Assembly (NCBI GenBank): GCA_021158195.1
Contig: JAGGVA010000069.1
Coordinates: 1 to 11,048 of the forward strand
Origin: a bacterium
GTDB taxonomy: Bacteria > Patescibacteriota > Minisyncoccia > Minisyncoccales > PEYH01
Length of the DNA stretch: 11,048 nt
Direction: 5' to 3'
In this document: positions 1 to 7,102 of the stretch, piece after piece
Layout of the letters: each line of letters opens with the position of its first letter
How positions within the stretch are numbered: position 1 is the stretch's first letter
Notes under the pieces: model-generated
What the model saw: the letters and a program-made list of their open reading frames with translations, nothing else
What the model was told of the DNA's origin: nothing
The model's database searches: none
Position numbers and translations under genes: made by a program

Positions 1-2
1 AG

Positions 3-623
3 GTTGGAGTTGATAATTTATCTTTAGTTGAACTTTTGGCTCTGGTAATTGAAAGGGGCAAAAGAGGGGAAAATGTTTTAAATATTGCCCAAAATTTAAT
101 TTCTCATTTTGGCAATTTAGAAAATATAAAAAAGGCATCAATTGAAGAACTTTGCCAAGTTAAAGGAATTGGTTTTGCTACCGCTTGTAAATTAAAAGCG
201 GCTTTCAAATTAGGAGAAAAAGCGCAAACAACACCGACAAAATACGGACAAAAAATTGAATCTCCAAAAGATGTTTTCAAACTTTTAAAGAATGATTTGG
301 GAGACAAGAAAAAAGAACACTTTAAAATTTTATCTTTAGATTCCAGAAATAAACTCATCAGTATTGATGATGTCTCTATTGGCACAATAAATGCCAACCT
401 TGTTCACCCTCGAGAAGTTTTCAAAACCGCAATTCAACATTTAGCGGTCTCAATTGTTATTGTCCATAACCATCCTTCAGGCGATCCCGAACCATCAAAG
501 GATGATTTAGAGGTTACCAAAAGAATTGTAGAGACAGGCAAACTTATTGGCATTGATGTCTTGGACCACATCATTATCGCCAAAACCAAATTTTTCAGTT
601 TCAAAGATAAAAAATTAATATAG
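3..623 (+). CDS. radC: RadC/JAMM-domain protein, 5'-truncated by the window edge
   Basis: The reading frame is open from base 3 and already reads GVDNLSLVELL, the usual RadC N-terminal region, so only about 10-15 residues are missing; the TTG at 36 is not the true start. A helix-hairpin-helix-like region (KGIGFATACKLKAAF, bases about 162-208) is followed by the JAMM/MPN metal-site signature HNHPSGDPEPSKDD near bases 465-506. The two His, the Ser and the final Asp of the motif are all present, and an upstream Glu sits in HPREVF. RadC proteins have a metalloprotease-like fold. Their biochemical role is unsettled, and the old DNA-repair assignment is disputed; copies are common near mobile and defence DNA. 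The gene ends in TAG 4 bases before the DUF488 gene, so the two are probably co-transcribed. The family call is very secure; the function is not. Confidence 0.95.
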   Translation, partial: VGVDNLSLVELLALVIERGKRGENVLNIAQNLISHFGNLENIKKASIEELCQVKGIGFATACKLKAAFKLGEKAQTTPTKYGQKIESPKDVFKLLKNDLGDKKKEHFKILSLDSRNKLISIDDVSIGTINANLVHPREVFKTAIQHLAVSIVIVHNHPSGDPEPSKDDLEVTKRIVETGKLIGIDVLDHIIIAKTKFFSFKDKKLI

Positions 624-627
624 CTTT

Positions 628-1269
628 ATGAAAATTTATACTTTTGGTCACGGCGCTCAATCATTTGAAGAATTTTTAGAGAAAATAAATCAACAAAATA
701 TTGATATAATAGTCGATATTCGAGAGAAACCTTTTTCAAGGTATCACCCTCATTTTAATCGCAATTTTTTAGAAAAAAAATTGGGTAAAAGATATATATT
801 TGGTGGAGATTTTTTAGGTGGTAGCGCAGAGTTCCACAATGATTTATTGGAATACATAAAAAATCGTGGGAAAAATTTAGAAAATTCTAAAAATAAATTA
901 TTTTCGTTGATAGATGAAAAAACTAGACAGAGAATTTTTTCTCGAGAGCCTGAGTTTTCAAATAATGAAAAGAGAAAAATATGGATTACGGAGAATTTTC
1001 TAAGATTTTATGTATCCCCAACTAAACGCGAGAAAGCTATTAAATTTTTAAAAGAAAAAATATTTACAGAGGAAAATAAAGACAAAATCATTTGTTTTTT
1101 GTGTTCAGAAAAAGATTATAGATTTTGCCACAGATATCATTTATTAGAAAAAGATTGGTTAAAGGAATTTCCCCAAATTAAACAAGTTTTTCACCTAGAA
1201 GAAGAATTTGACAAAAAAGATAAATTAGATAAAGGGAGGAGTTCAGAACAAAAGGAACTCTTTAAATAA
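628..1269 (+). CDS. DUF488 domain protein
   Basis: 213 residues. The N-terminus IYTFGHGAQSFEEF, followed by IIVDIREKPFSRYHPHFN, matches the DUF488 opening (a THG-like start, then VDvR.P.S). The later segment ICFLCSEKDYRFCHRYHLLE is the DUF488 signature around a conserved Cys, Cys and His-Arg. The C-terminal 20 or so residues are a charged Lys/Glu tail without clear homology. The biochemical role of DUF488 is not established; the conserved Cys/His/Arg residues suggest a nucleic-acid or nucleotide-related activity, and members occur in conflict-associated loci. The start ATG is 4 bases after the radC stop and the next gene follows after 5 bases, so this is the middle gene of a three-gene operon. 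No strong ribosome binding site is visible. Confidence 0.88.
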   Translation: MKIYTFGHGAQSFEEFLEKINQQNIDIIVDIREKPFSRYHPHFNRNFLEKKLGKRYIFGGDFLGGSAEFHNDLLEYIKNRGKNLENSKNKLFSLIDEKTRQRIFSREPEFSNNEKRKIWITENFLRFYVSPTKREKAIKFLKEKIFTEENKDKIICFLCSEKDYRFCHRYHLLEKDWLKEFPQIKQVFHLEEEFDKKDKLDKGRSSEQKELFK

Positions 1270-1274
1270 TTTTT

Positions 1275-2030
1275 ATGGAGAGAGAAATTGTAATAACAGA
1301 TTTTAGTAAAATGCCAGAAGGGGTTTGTATTTTCGGCTATGATCAGGAATATAAAGGAATAAGACCTGTTATTTTTAACGTCGGAGAAAAAGCAAAAGGA
1401 TTGCCGGAAGATTATCTTAAAGACATAGAACCTTTTACAATAGTGAAATTTAAGTTTATCAAACCTCAACCAATTCCTCCTCATACCGAAGACTGGGCGA
1501 TAGATTTAGATTATCAACCTCAAATAATAAGAATTCTATCGGAAATCGAAAGAAAAAAATTTTTAGAAAAGTTAAAACAGATATCGTATGATTCAATTCA
1601 AAAATCTCTTTGGGGAACAAATATCTATTGGTATGAAGGCAAAGAAAGAAGTACACCATATATAAAACCAGGAGAGGGGAAAAGATCCATTGTAACGATA
1701 AAAATAAAAGGGAAGAACTGTATCGTTAAACACTATGAGCGTCCAGAAGAACTAGGAAAATATGAATATAGAATAGAATTTTCAGATATACATAAAAAGA
1801 ATTATGACCTTTCTGTTACAGATTTAGCATTTAGAGAGTATTGTGATAACTTGAGAACACAAGGGAAAGAATGCAGTTTTATTGAGGCCGAATTGCAACA
1901 AAAACTTAGTCAAAGCGATATTTTCTTACGTATAGGAGCAGGAAGACCTTTTTCTCCAAAAGGGCAAGATAAAGAAATGTGTTTTTTGTTTATTACCGGC
2001 ATCTATTCATTCCCCGATTATAAAAAATAA
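1275..2030 (+). CDS. Dual OB-domain-type protein (DuOB-like)
   Basis: 251 residues, soluble, with no membrane segment or signal peptide. Segments that resemble dual-OB-domain proteins are an early PHTEDW (about residues 69-74), a region of alternating strands and helices, a VTDLAFREYC helix (about 181-190), RIGAGRPF (219-226) and a closing FLFITGIYSFPDY (237-249). I recognise this set from memory of the family, in which two OB folds are predicted to bind nucleic acid; no catalytic motif is visible. The start ATG is 5 bases after the DUF488 stop. DUF488 proteins and this type of protein are sometimes neighbours, which suggests a functional pair: a possible base or RNA processing enzyme with a nucleic-acid binder. 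The family call is moderately sure; the role is inference. Confidence 0.65.
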   Translation: MEREIVITDFSKMPEGVCIFGYDQEYKGIRPVIFNVGEKAKGLPEDYLKDIEPFTIVKFKFIKPQPIPPHTEDWAIDLDYQPQIIRILSEIERKKFLEKLKQISYDSIQKSLWGTNIYWYEGKERSTPYIKPGEGKRSIVTIKIKGKNCIVKHYERPEELGKYEYRIEFSDIHKKNYDLSVTDLAFREYCDNLRTQGKECSFIEAELQQKLSQSDIFLRIGAGRPFSPKGQDKEMCFLFITGIYSFPDYKK

Positions 2031-2036
2031 AGATAA

Positions 2037-2201
2037 AAAATTGATTTAAGTCATTCTCTTGAAACAAGCCAAGAATTAAACTGCGATAATTTAACCATTC
2101 TTACCTGGGACAAAGAAGGTGAAGAAAAAATAAAAAACAAAAAAATAAAATTTATTCCCCTTTGGAGATGGCTGATAGAAATCCCAAGCCAAAATCAATA
2201 A
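2037..2201 (+). pseudogene. C-terminal remnant of a DUF4143-type AAA ATPase
   Basis: Between the operon and the toxin-antitoxin promoter a frame of about 54 codons (stop at 2199-2201) reads SQELNCDNLTILTWDKE and then IKFIPLWRWLIE. From memory this closely resembles the extreme C-terminus of archaeal and bacterial AAA ATPases with a DUF4143 domain, where a tail of the form CDNLLIITWDYE...IKFIPLWKWL ends the protein. No ATPase domain precedes it: the frame opens only just after the previous gene's stop, and the join SHSLET-SQEL looks like an internal deletion. There is no start codon or promoter for it. I read it as a fossil of a lost ATPase gene. The rest of the gap (2202-2290) holds nothing I recognise. 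Confidence 0.55.
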
Positions 2202-2295
2202 AAGAAAAACTGTGTCCAAAGAACAGAAATTTTATCAAAAACCTTTTACCCTTCATTGCTTGTCAGTTTTAAGAAAAAAGAGATTGATTTAACAT

Positions 2296-2324
2296 TTGAC
2301 ATATTCTTTAATGTACGCTATTAT
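2296..2324 (+). promoter_or_regulatory. Sigma70-type promoter of the toxin-antitoxin operon
   Basis: A perfect -35 TTGACA (2296-2301), a 17-base spacer, and -10 TATTAT (2319-2324). It lies about 50 bases upstream of the antitoxin ATG, with transcription expected to start near 2331. It is the best promoter match in the window and may also drive the restriction-modification genes downstream, since only 21 bases separate toxin and methylase genes. Confidence 0.8.
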
Positions 2325-2339
2325 GAACATATAACATAA
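2321..2339 (+). promoter_or_regulatory. Possible autoregulatory operator (inverted repeat)
   Basis: The inverted repeat TTATG / CATAA (2321-2325 and 2335-2339, 9-base spacer) overlaps the -10 hexamer and the expected start point. Phd/YefM antitoxins repress their own promoters by binding short palindromes at this position, so this is a plausible operator. The arms are short and AT-rich, so chance is a real alternative. Confidence 0.3.
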
Positions 2340-2375
2340 AGGTCAAGTATTAAGTTAAACAATAAAACAAGCACT

Positions 2376-2717
2376 ATGGCTAAAAAAATTATTTCCATAA
2401 CCGAGGGTCGAAAAAAACTTTTCAAAATCGCTGAAGAACTTCAAAGGCCGAATACCTATTACACTTTTACCGTGGATGGCAAACCGCAGGTTGTTTTAAT
2501 GTCCAAGGATGAATTTGATTCCATTATGGAAACAATGGAGATCTTAAGCGACCCGGAAATTATGAAAGATCTCAAAAAAGCCGATGAGGATTTCAAAAAA
2601 GGCAGATATAGTTCTTGGGAAGAGGTTAGAAAGAAGTTAGGATTTGAAGAAGAGCCGAAATTAGTTTTGAGGGATAAGCCAAAGAAGAAATATGGCAAAA
2701 AGGAAAAGCGGGTATAA
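2376..2717 (+). CDS. Type II antitoxin, Phd/YefM family
   Basis: 113 residues. The N-terminus ISITEGRKKLFKIAEEL, followed by YYTFTVDGKPQVVLMSKDEFDSIMETMEIL, is the Phd/YefM DNA-binding fold: a beta strand, a helix, a GKP..VLMS strand pair, then a helix with the usual DEFDSI..T.EIL pattern. The C-terminal half (SDPEIMKDLKKADEDFKKGRYSSWEE and a Lys-rich end) is the disordered toxin-neutralising tail. It is expected to bind and inactivate the RelE/ParE-type toxin encoded next and to repress the operon. The gene overlaps the toxin gene by 26 bases, an arrangement that couples their translation. The ATG at 2376 is chosen because the conserved N-terminus begins right after it; no clear Shine-Dalgarno sequence precedes it. 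Confidence 0.88.
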   Translation: MAKKIISITEGRKKLFKIAEELQRPNTYYTFTVDGKPQVVLMSKDEFDSIMETMEILSDPEIMKDLKKADEDFKKGRYSSWEEVRKKLGFEEEPKLVLRDKPKKKYGKKEKRV

Positions 2718-2961
2718 AATTAAAATTCGGCATAAAGCGGAAAAAGCCCTTCATAAGATCCCTTTTCTTTGGCAAAAAAGGATTGTTCAAGCCATTGATG
2801 CTTTAGAGGAGAATCCTTTTTATGGTGAAAAAATGTGGGGCAAATTAAAAGACCACCGAAAAATCCGCGTTTGGCCTTATCGCATAATTTATCGCCTCTA
2901 TCCTTCTCAAAAAATAATCTATATTGAACGCATCGCCCACCGCCAAGGAGCGTATAAGTGA
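2692..2961 (+). CDS. Type II toxin, RelE/ParE superfamily
   Basis: 89 residues, the usual length for RelE/ParE toxins. Features are an N-terminal strand (YKIKIRHKAEKAL), two helices (IPFLWQKRIVQAIDALEENPF), then the strand series KIRVWPYRIIYRLY and IIYIERIAHRQGAYK. The conserved Arg of YRIIYRL (R64), the closing His-Arg (H83-R84) and Tyr (Y88) are present, as in RelE-like members; this end (HR..vY) is shared by RelE and ParE, so mRNA cleavage versus gyrase poisoning cannot be decided here. The start ATG lies inside the antitoxin's last codons (26-base overlap) in another frame. It is 21 bases upstream of the restriction-modification genes, so the pair may also act as an addiction module that stabilises this island. 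Confidence 0.87.
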   Translation: MAKRKSGYKIKIRHKAEKALHKIPFLWQKRIVQAIDALEENPFYGEKMWGKLKDHRKIRVWPYRIIYRLYPSQKIIYIERIAHRQGAYK

Positions 2962-2982
2962 AAAATAAGAAATTAAAAAAAT

Positions 2983-4872
2983 ATGGCAGAAGAAATCTAC
3001 AAAGAGCAAAAAGAACAAATTAAAATTGAACCACAAAAAGGAAAAACTGGGTATATTAGAGATTTCATTACTGGCGCTTGGATAAAATCTACTCCTGAAA
3101 ATAAAGAGGCAAAAGTTGTCTTTGAAGAGCGATTGGTTAAAGAATACGGCTATTCAAAAAACCAAATTCAGCCGGAATTCCCTATAAAAAAAGGCTCAAA
3201 ATATATTGGTCCGGCTGATATTGTTGTTTTTCGTGATGAGAAACATAAAAGACAAGAAGATATTTATATTATCGTTGAATGCAAGAGGAAAGAAAGAACA
3301 GATGGAATTGATCAGCTTAAAAGTTATTTAGCCCCGACTCAAGCAAAATATGGTGTTTGGTTTAACGGCAATGAGATTGCTTATATAAAACATCTTGATA
3401 AACCGCCTTATTATAAAGAGGTTTTATATTTGCCGCGAAAAGGAGAAAAAGGAGGTCTTCCTAAAAGATCAGAGTTGAAACCCGTTACTAATTTATTAAG
3501 TATTTTTAGAAACTGCCATAACTATATTTATGCAAATGAGGGTTTATCAAATCAGGATGCTTTTGATGAATTCCTTAAAATTCTTTTTATGAAAATGGTA
3601 GACGAGAGAGATAGAGGAAGTGAAAGAGTAAGGTTTTGGATAACTGACGAAGAAGAAAAAGAAATTTTAGAAGGAAAGACAAGTGATTTCTTTGATAGAA
3701 TTAAAAAACTTTTTCAAGAGGTGAAAAAAAGATATTTTGACATCTTTGATCAAAACGAAAGAATAAATTTAAAAAACGAGACAATTGCTTTTGTAGTTGC
3801 CCAGCTCAAAAACTTTAACTTTTCTTTGGCTTCTACTGATATAAAAGGACAGGCATTTCAAACTTTTATTCACTCTTTTTATAGGGGCGAAAGAGGTCAA
3901 TTTTTTACACCTACTCCAATTACTCATTTATGTGTTGAAATGTTAGAACCGCGACAGAATGAGATGATTATTGATCCGGCTTGCGGCTCGGGCGGATTTT
4001 TGGTTACAGCAATGAAACATGTGATAGATAAAAGTTTGTCAAAAAAAGAAAAGGAGGATCCAAATTTATTGGCAAGGTTTACCAGAGATTATGCAGAAGA
4101 AAATATTAGAGGCATTGATATTAATCCAAGATTAGCTCGGGTGGCAAAGATGCGAATGGTTTTAGAAGATGATGGTCATACAGGTATATTTCAGGCAGAT
4201 TCTTTAGATAGTCTTGCAAAAATAAAGGCTCGCGCCCAGGAAATGGGAACAACTAAGATGCGAGAAGAAAATTTTGATTTAGTCTTCACTAATCCGCCTT
4301 TTGGTAGCAAAGGGAAGGTAAAAGATAAATCTATTCTAGGTCAATACGAATTAGGTTACAAATGGAAAAAGAACAAAGAAACCGGAAAATGGGAACGGGA
4401 ACCAAATAAACTTATGGAAAATCAAGTGCCGGACATTTTATTTATTGAACGATGCCTCCAATTTTTATCTCCTTATGGCAGAATGGCAATTGTTTTACCT
4501 GATGGCGATTTAACCAATTCTTCTCTGGGTTATGTGCGACAATGGATCCGCGATAACGCTAGAATTTTAGCCGTAGTTTCTTTGCCTCAAGAAACTTTTG
4601 TTCCTTACGGCACTGGCGTAAAGGCATCAGTCCTGTTTTTACAAAAATTACCGCCAGAAGAATTAGAAGAATTAAAGAAAAAAGACTACCCAATTTTTAT
4701 GGGTATTATTGAAAAAATCGGTTACGACATTCGTGGTAGAGAAATTTACAAAAGAAATGAAAGAGGAGAAATTATTAAAGACGAAAACGGAGAACCAATA
4801 ATAGACGAAGATGTTAGTTTAATAATTGGGGAATTTAAAAAGTTTAAAAAGAAATATAATTTAGAGTTTTGA
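2983..4872 (+). CDS. Fusion of HsdR-N-type nuclease domain and N6-adenine DNA methylase (HsdM-like)
   Basis: 629 residues. Residues 40-140 form an HsdR N-terminal-like PD-(D/E)xK nuclease domain: GPADIVVF supplies the acidic residue (D79), IIVECKRKE gives the ExK pair (E99, K101), and Q111 with Y115 in DQLKSYL fit the QxxxY element. Residues 165-300 are the helical HsdM bundle (FRNCHNYIYANEGLSNQDAFDEFLKILF). The N6-adenine methylase core follows: GQFFTP (305-310), the SAM-binding motif DPACGSGGFL (331-340) and catalytic NPPF (437-440). No target-recognition domain is present; the separate S gene at 5556 supplies that. A nuclease-methylase chain with a separate S subunit resembles type IIB enzymes such as BcgI, whose A subunit is of similar length. 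Classical type I HsdM lacks the nuclease domain. The translocating HsdR helicase is absent here. Confidence 0.9.
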   Translation: MAEEIYKEQKEQIKIEPQKGKTGYIRDFITGAWIKSTPENKEAKVVFEERLVKEYGYSKNQIQPEFPIKKGSKYIGPADIVVFRDEKHKRQEDIYIIVECKRKERTDGIDQLKSYLAPTQAKYGVWFNGNEIAYIKHLDKPPYYKEVLYLPRKGEKGGLPKRSELKPVTNLLSIFRNCHNYIYANEGLSNQDAFDEFLKILFMKMVDERDRGSERVRFWITDEEEKEILEGKTSDFFDRIKKLFQEVKKRYFDIFDQNERINLKNETIAFVVAQLKNFNFSLASTDIKGQAFQTFIHSFYRGERGQFFTPTPITHLCVEMLEPRQNEMIIDPACGSGGFLVTAMKHVIDKSLSKKEKEDPNLLARFTRDYAEENIRGIDINPRLARVAKMRMVLEDDGHTGIFQADSLDSLAKIKARAQEMGTTKMREENFDLVFTNPPFGSKGKVKDKSILGQYELGYKWKKNKETGKWEREPNKLMENQVPDILFIERCLQFLSPYGRMAIVLPDGDLTNSSLGYVRQWIRDNARILAVVSLPQETFVPYGTGVKASVLFLQKLPPEELEELKKKDYPIFMGIIEKIGYDIRGREIYKRNERGEIIKDENGEPIIDEDVSLIIGEFKKFKKKYNLEF

Positions 4873-4874
4873 AT

Positions 4875-5489
4875 ATGGCTAATATTAACGACGAGATAAG
4901 AGAAAAAATACTTAAATATCTATACGAACAATTTAAGAAAGCGAGGAGTATTCGTAATGTTAGGGTAACAGATGCTATGGTTGGAAATGCGTTACGGCGA
5001 GAAGGTTATAAGCAGCAAGATATTGTAAGTAATTTTATTTATTTGGTACAAACCGGTTGGATTAAAAAAGAGACTGAAAGTTATTCTTACGATTTTCCAG
5101 ACTATACAACCGGGAAATCTAAAAAAATACGAGGAAAACAAACATATTATACTATTTCAGATAAAGGCGTGAATCACTTTGAGGGCACTTCTGTTTTTCA
5201 AAAATCTCACTGGCTAACAGGCATCAATGTTACAAATATTCAGGGCGTAACTATTATAGGAGATAACAATTTTGTTCATCAGGAATTCGGAGATCTTTAT
5301 CGTAATTTGGAACTACTGAAAGAAGAGATAGCTAAAAATACAAACATTAAAGACGAAGATAAACTTAATTATCAATCAGAAATAGAGACTATAAAAAGTC
5401 AATTAGCAAAACAAAATCCAAATAAAAACATAATCAAAGAGGCGTGGTCTGCTTTATCGTCATTAGCCACAATTGAGGGGTTAGTATAA
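4875..5489 (+). CDS. Winged-helix protein with a GDNN motif, located between methylase and specificity genes
   Basis: 204 residues from the ATG at 4875, which lies 2 bases after the methylase stop; a TTG at 4869 would add two residues and overlap the stop, which is less likely. Residues 1-105 look like a winged helix-turn-helix (helices IREKILKYLYEQF and DAMVGNALRREGY, then IVSNFIYLVQTGWIKKE and a YYTISDKGVNHF wing). A Val/Ile/Asn-rich strand segment with GVTIIGDNNFVH (124-135) follows, then a charged helix (138-181) and a short end AWSALSSLATIEGLV. The GDNN-type segment recurs in proteins near defence genes, where it may act as an assembly or adaptor module; that is memory plus inference. 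The protein stops abruptly in what looks like the start of a C-terminal helix. It could be a regulator of the restriction operon or an extra subunit. Confidence 0.6.
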   Translation: MANINDEIREKILKYLYEQFKKARSIRNVRVTDAMVGNALRREGYKQQDIVSNFIYLVQTGWIKKETESYSYDFPDYTTGKSKKIRGKQTYYTISDKGVNHFEGTSVFQKSHWLTGINVTNIQGVTIIGDNNFVHQEFGDLYRNLELLKEEIAKNTNIKDEDKLNYQSEIETIKSQLAKQNPNKNIIKEAWSALSSLATIEGLV

Positions 5490-5505
5490 TTTTATGAAAG
5501 GGTCG
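5485..5505 (+). promoter_or_regulatory. Possible -10 hexamer and AAAGG(G)TCG box before hsdS
   Basis: TATAAT (5485-5490) overlaps the end of the winged-helix gene and is followed, after exactly 6 bases, by AAAGGGTCG (5497-5505), a one-base variant of the box seen before other genes here. The same 6-base spacing occurs at 7049-7069. The -35 is poor (TTAGCC at best, 16-base spacer). It may give the specificity gene its own transcript. Confidence 0.35.
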
Positions 5506-5555
5506 CAACGTTGATTCACAAATTAATTTTATAGTCCAATGGTATAAATTTTATT

Positions 5556-6914
5556 ATGCAAACCTCAATCATCAAATTTTCACAAATTGAAGATAGAATT
5601 GATGCCGAATATTATAAGCCGGAGTATTTAGGAATTACAAAAGTTTTAAAGAATAGACCATCATTAGGAGAATTTATTAAAATTAAAAATGGTTATCCTT
5701 TTGACAGTACTTTGTTTGGCTTAGGGAATTTTCCAGTTGTAAGAATTAGAGATTTTGCAGAAGACGGTATTCACTTCGATGAACTAGAAACTCTACCTTC
5801 TTATTACGTTAAAGAAAGTGGGTGCGTTTTTCCTAAATTGGGCGATATTTTAATTGGAATGGATGGATTAAATGAATTTAGGGCTACCATAATTACCTCA
5901 AAAAAAGATACAGAGGTCGCTATAAATCAAAGAGTAGCGATTATTACACCTTTCGATAAGCTTTCTTCAGAATTTATTTATATCGTTCTTAATTCTAAAG
6001 TGGGACAAAGTCAATTACTAAGAGAAATGACAACAGCTGGTACGGTTGGCCACATTAGCAATGAAGTAATTAAATCAATTAAAGTTCCTATTCCTTCTCA
6101 ATCCTTTCAACAGAAAATTGAAAAGATAGTAAAAGAAGCGCAAAGGAAACGAAAGTTGGCTGATGAGAAATACAAAGAAGCGGAAGAAATTTTGAATAAA
6201 GAATTGGGATTGGAAAATTTAGATTTATCAACTCAAAAAACTTTTGAAGCAAAATTTTCCGAAACAGAAGATCGCCTTGATCCGGAATATTACCAGCCGA
6301 AATACAAGAAGATAATTTCAAAACTCAAATCTCAAAAATCAAAATTATTAGGGGAGATAGTAAAGATTAGAAAGGGTATTGAAGTTGGCCACGGAGCGTA
6401 TACAAATGAAGGTAAGCCATTTATTCGCGTTCAAGATTATAACGAAAAAGGAATTTCTGTTAGTGGGAATACAAATTTTATTCGCGATTATCTTTATGAA
6501 GAATTAAAAGAAAATTATAGGCCGTTACCGGGTGAAATTATTTATTCCAAAGATGGAACAGTTGGTCGCGCTTTTGTTGTTCCGAGCAATATTTACGAAT
6601 TCATAGTTAGTGGAGGAATTTTGATTTTAACACCAAAAGACATTGATAATTATTATTTGGCTCTAGTTTTGAATTCTCCCATTATAAGATTACAAGCGAT
6701 TCGTGAGTCAATTGGGGCAATAATTCAGCACTTAAGCGTTGATGAAGTAAAAAAAATAAAAATTCCAATTTTACCAAAAACCACCCAGCAAAAAATTTCT
6801 TCACTTATTCAGGAAAGTATGAAATTACGTAGAGAAGCAAAAGAGTTAATAGATAGAGCAAAAAGAGAAGTTGAAGCAATGGTTGAAGAGAAGCAAAACA
6901 GAATAACTTTTTAA
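5556..6914 (+). CDS. hsdS: Restriction-modification specificity subunit (HsdS-like, two TRDs)
   Basis: 452 residues with the two-fold repeat typical of type I S subunits. Each half starts with a conserved segment (QIEDRIDAEYYKPEY at 10-24; ETEDRLDPEYYQPKY at 236-250), continues with a target-recognition domain (about 25-165 and 251-390), and ends in a conserved region with a VPIP or IPILP turn followed by a QQKI-led coiled coil (185-218 and 411-446). The coiled coils set the spacing between the two half-sites, so the recognition site should be bipartite. The two TRDs differ from each other, so the site should be asymmetric. It should pair with the nuclease-methylase fusion encoded upstream. 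The gene is 66 bases after the winged-helix gene and is followed by a terminator. Confidence 0.92.
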   Translation: MQTSIIKFSQIEDRIDAEYYKPEYLGITKVLKNRPSLGEFIKIKNGYPFDSTLFGLGNFPVVRIRDFAEDGIHFDELETLPSYYVKESGCVFPKLGDILIGMDGLNEFRATIITSKKDTEVAINQRVAIITPFDKLSSEFIYIVLNSKVGQSQLLREMTTAGTVGHISNEVIKSIKVPIPSQSFQQKIEKIVKEAQRKRKLADEKYKEAEEILNKELGLENLDLSTQKTFEAKFSETEDRLDPEYYQPKYKKIISKLKSQKSKLLGEIVKIRKGIEVGHGAYTNEGKPFIRVQDYNEKGISVSGNTNFIRDYLYEELKENYRPLPGEIIYSKDGTVGRAFVVPSNIYEFIVSGGILILTPKDIDNYYLALVLNSPIIRLQAIRESIGAIIQHLSVDEVKKIKIPILPKTTQQKISSLIQESMKLRREAKELIDRAKREVEAMVEEKQNRITF

Positions 6915-6946
6915 GTTACCTATTGACATAAAATCTTATAAGTGCT

Positions 6947-6980
6947 AAGATAATCACACATAGTGATTATCTTTTTATTT
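6947..6980 (+). terminator. Rho-independent terminator of the restriction-modification genes
   Basis: The stem AAGATAATCAC / GTGATTATCTT (11 base pairs, 5-base loop ACATA) runs into a TTTTTATTT tract, 33 bases after the hsdS stop. TTGACA (6923-6928) with TAAGAT at 17 bases also looks promoter-like, but its start point would fall inside the hairpin. Confidence 0.75.
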
Positions 6981-7026
6981 ATAATGAGTAATATATGAAA
7001 AAAAGAAACTGTTGATAAATAATGGC

Positions 7027-7054
7027 TTGACAAGAATAAATATTTTGCTATACT
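7027..7054 (+). promoter_or_regulatory. Sigma70-type promoter with extended -10
   Basis: TTGACA (7027-7032), a 16-base spacer ending in TGC, then TATACT (7049-7054). The TG one base upstream of the hexamer is the extended -10 element. The expected start point coincides with AAAGGTCGG at 7061. It should drive the genes from 7103 on, since the previous transcription unit ends at 6980. Confidence 0.75.
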
Positions 7055-7060
7055 AATTAT

Positions 7061-7069
7061 AAAGGTCGG
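7061..7069 (+). promoter_or_regulatory. AAAGGTCGG leader box
   Basis: AAAGGTCGG begins 6 bases after the -10 hexamer, at the likely transcription start, 42 bases before the ATG at 7103. Related boxes are at 2338, 5497, 7502, 10524 and 10950, each about 30-60 bases before a start codon. The role is unknown. Confidence 0.4.
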
Positions 7070-7102
7070 AAAAAACAAATTATAACTAACAAATCAAAAA
7101 AT

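Noticed and set aside
36..38. TTG at 36 as the radC start
   Set aside because: The frame is open to the window edge and the residues before it match RadC, so the gene is truncated by the window.
4869..4877. TTG start at 4869 for the winged-helix protein
   Set aside because: The ATG at 4875 is two codons later, clears the methylase stop and is the better start codon.
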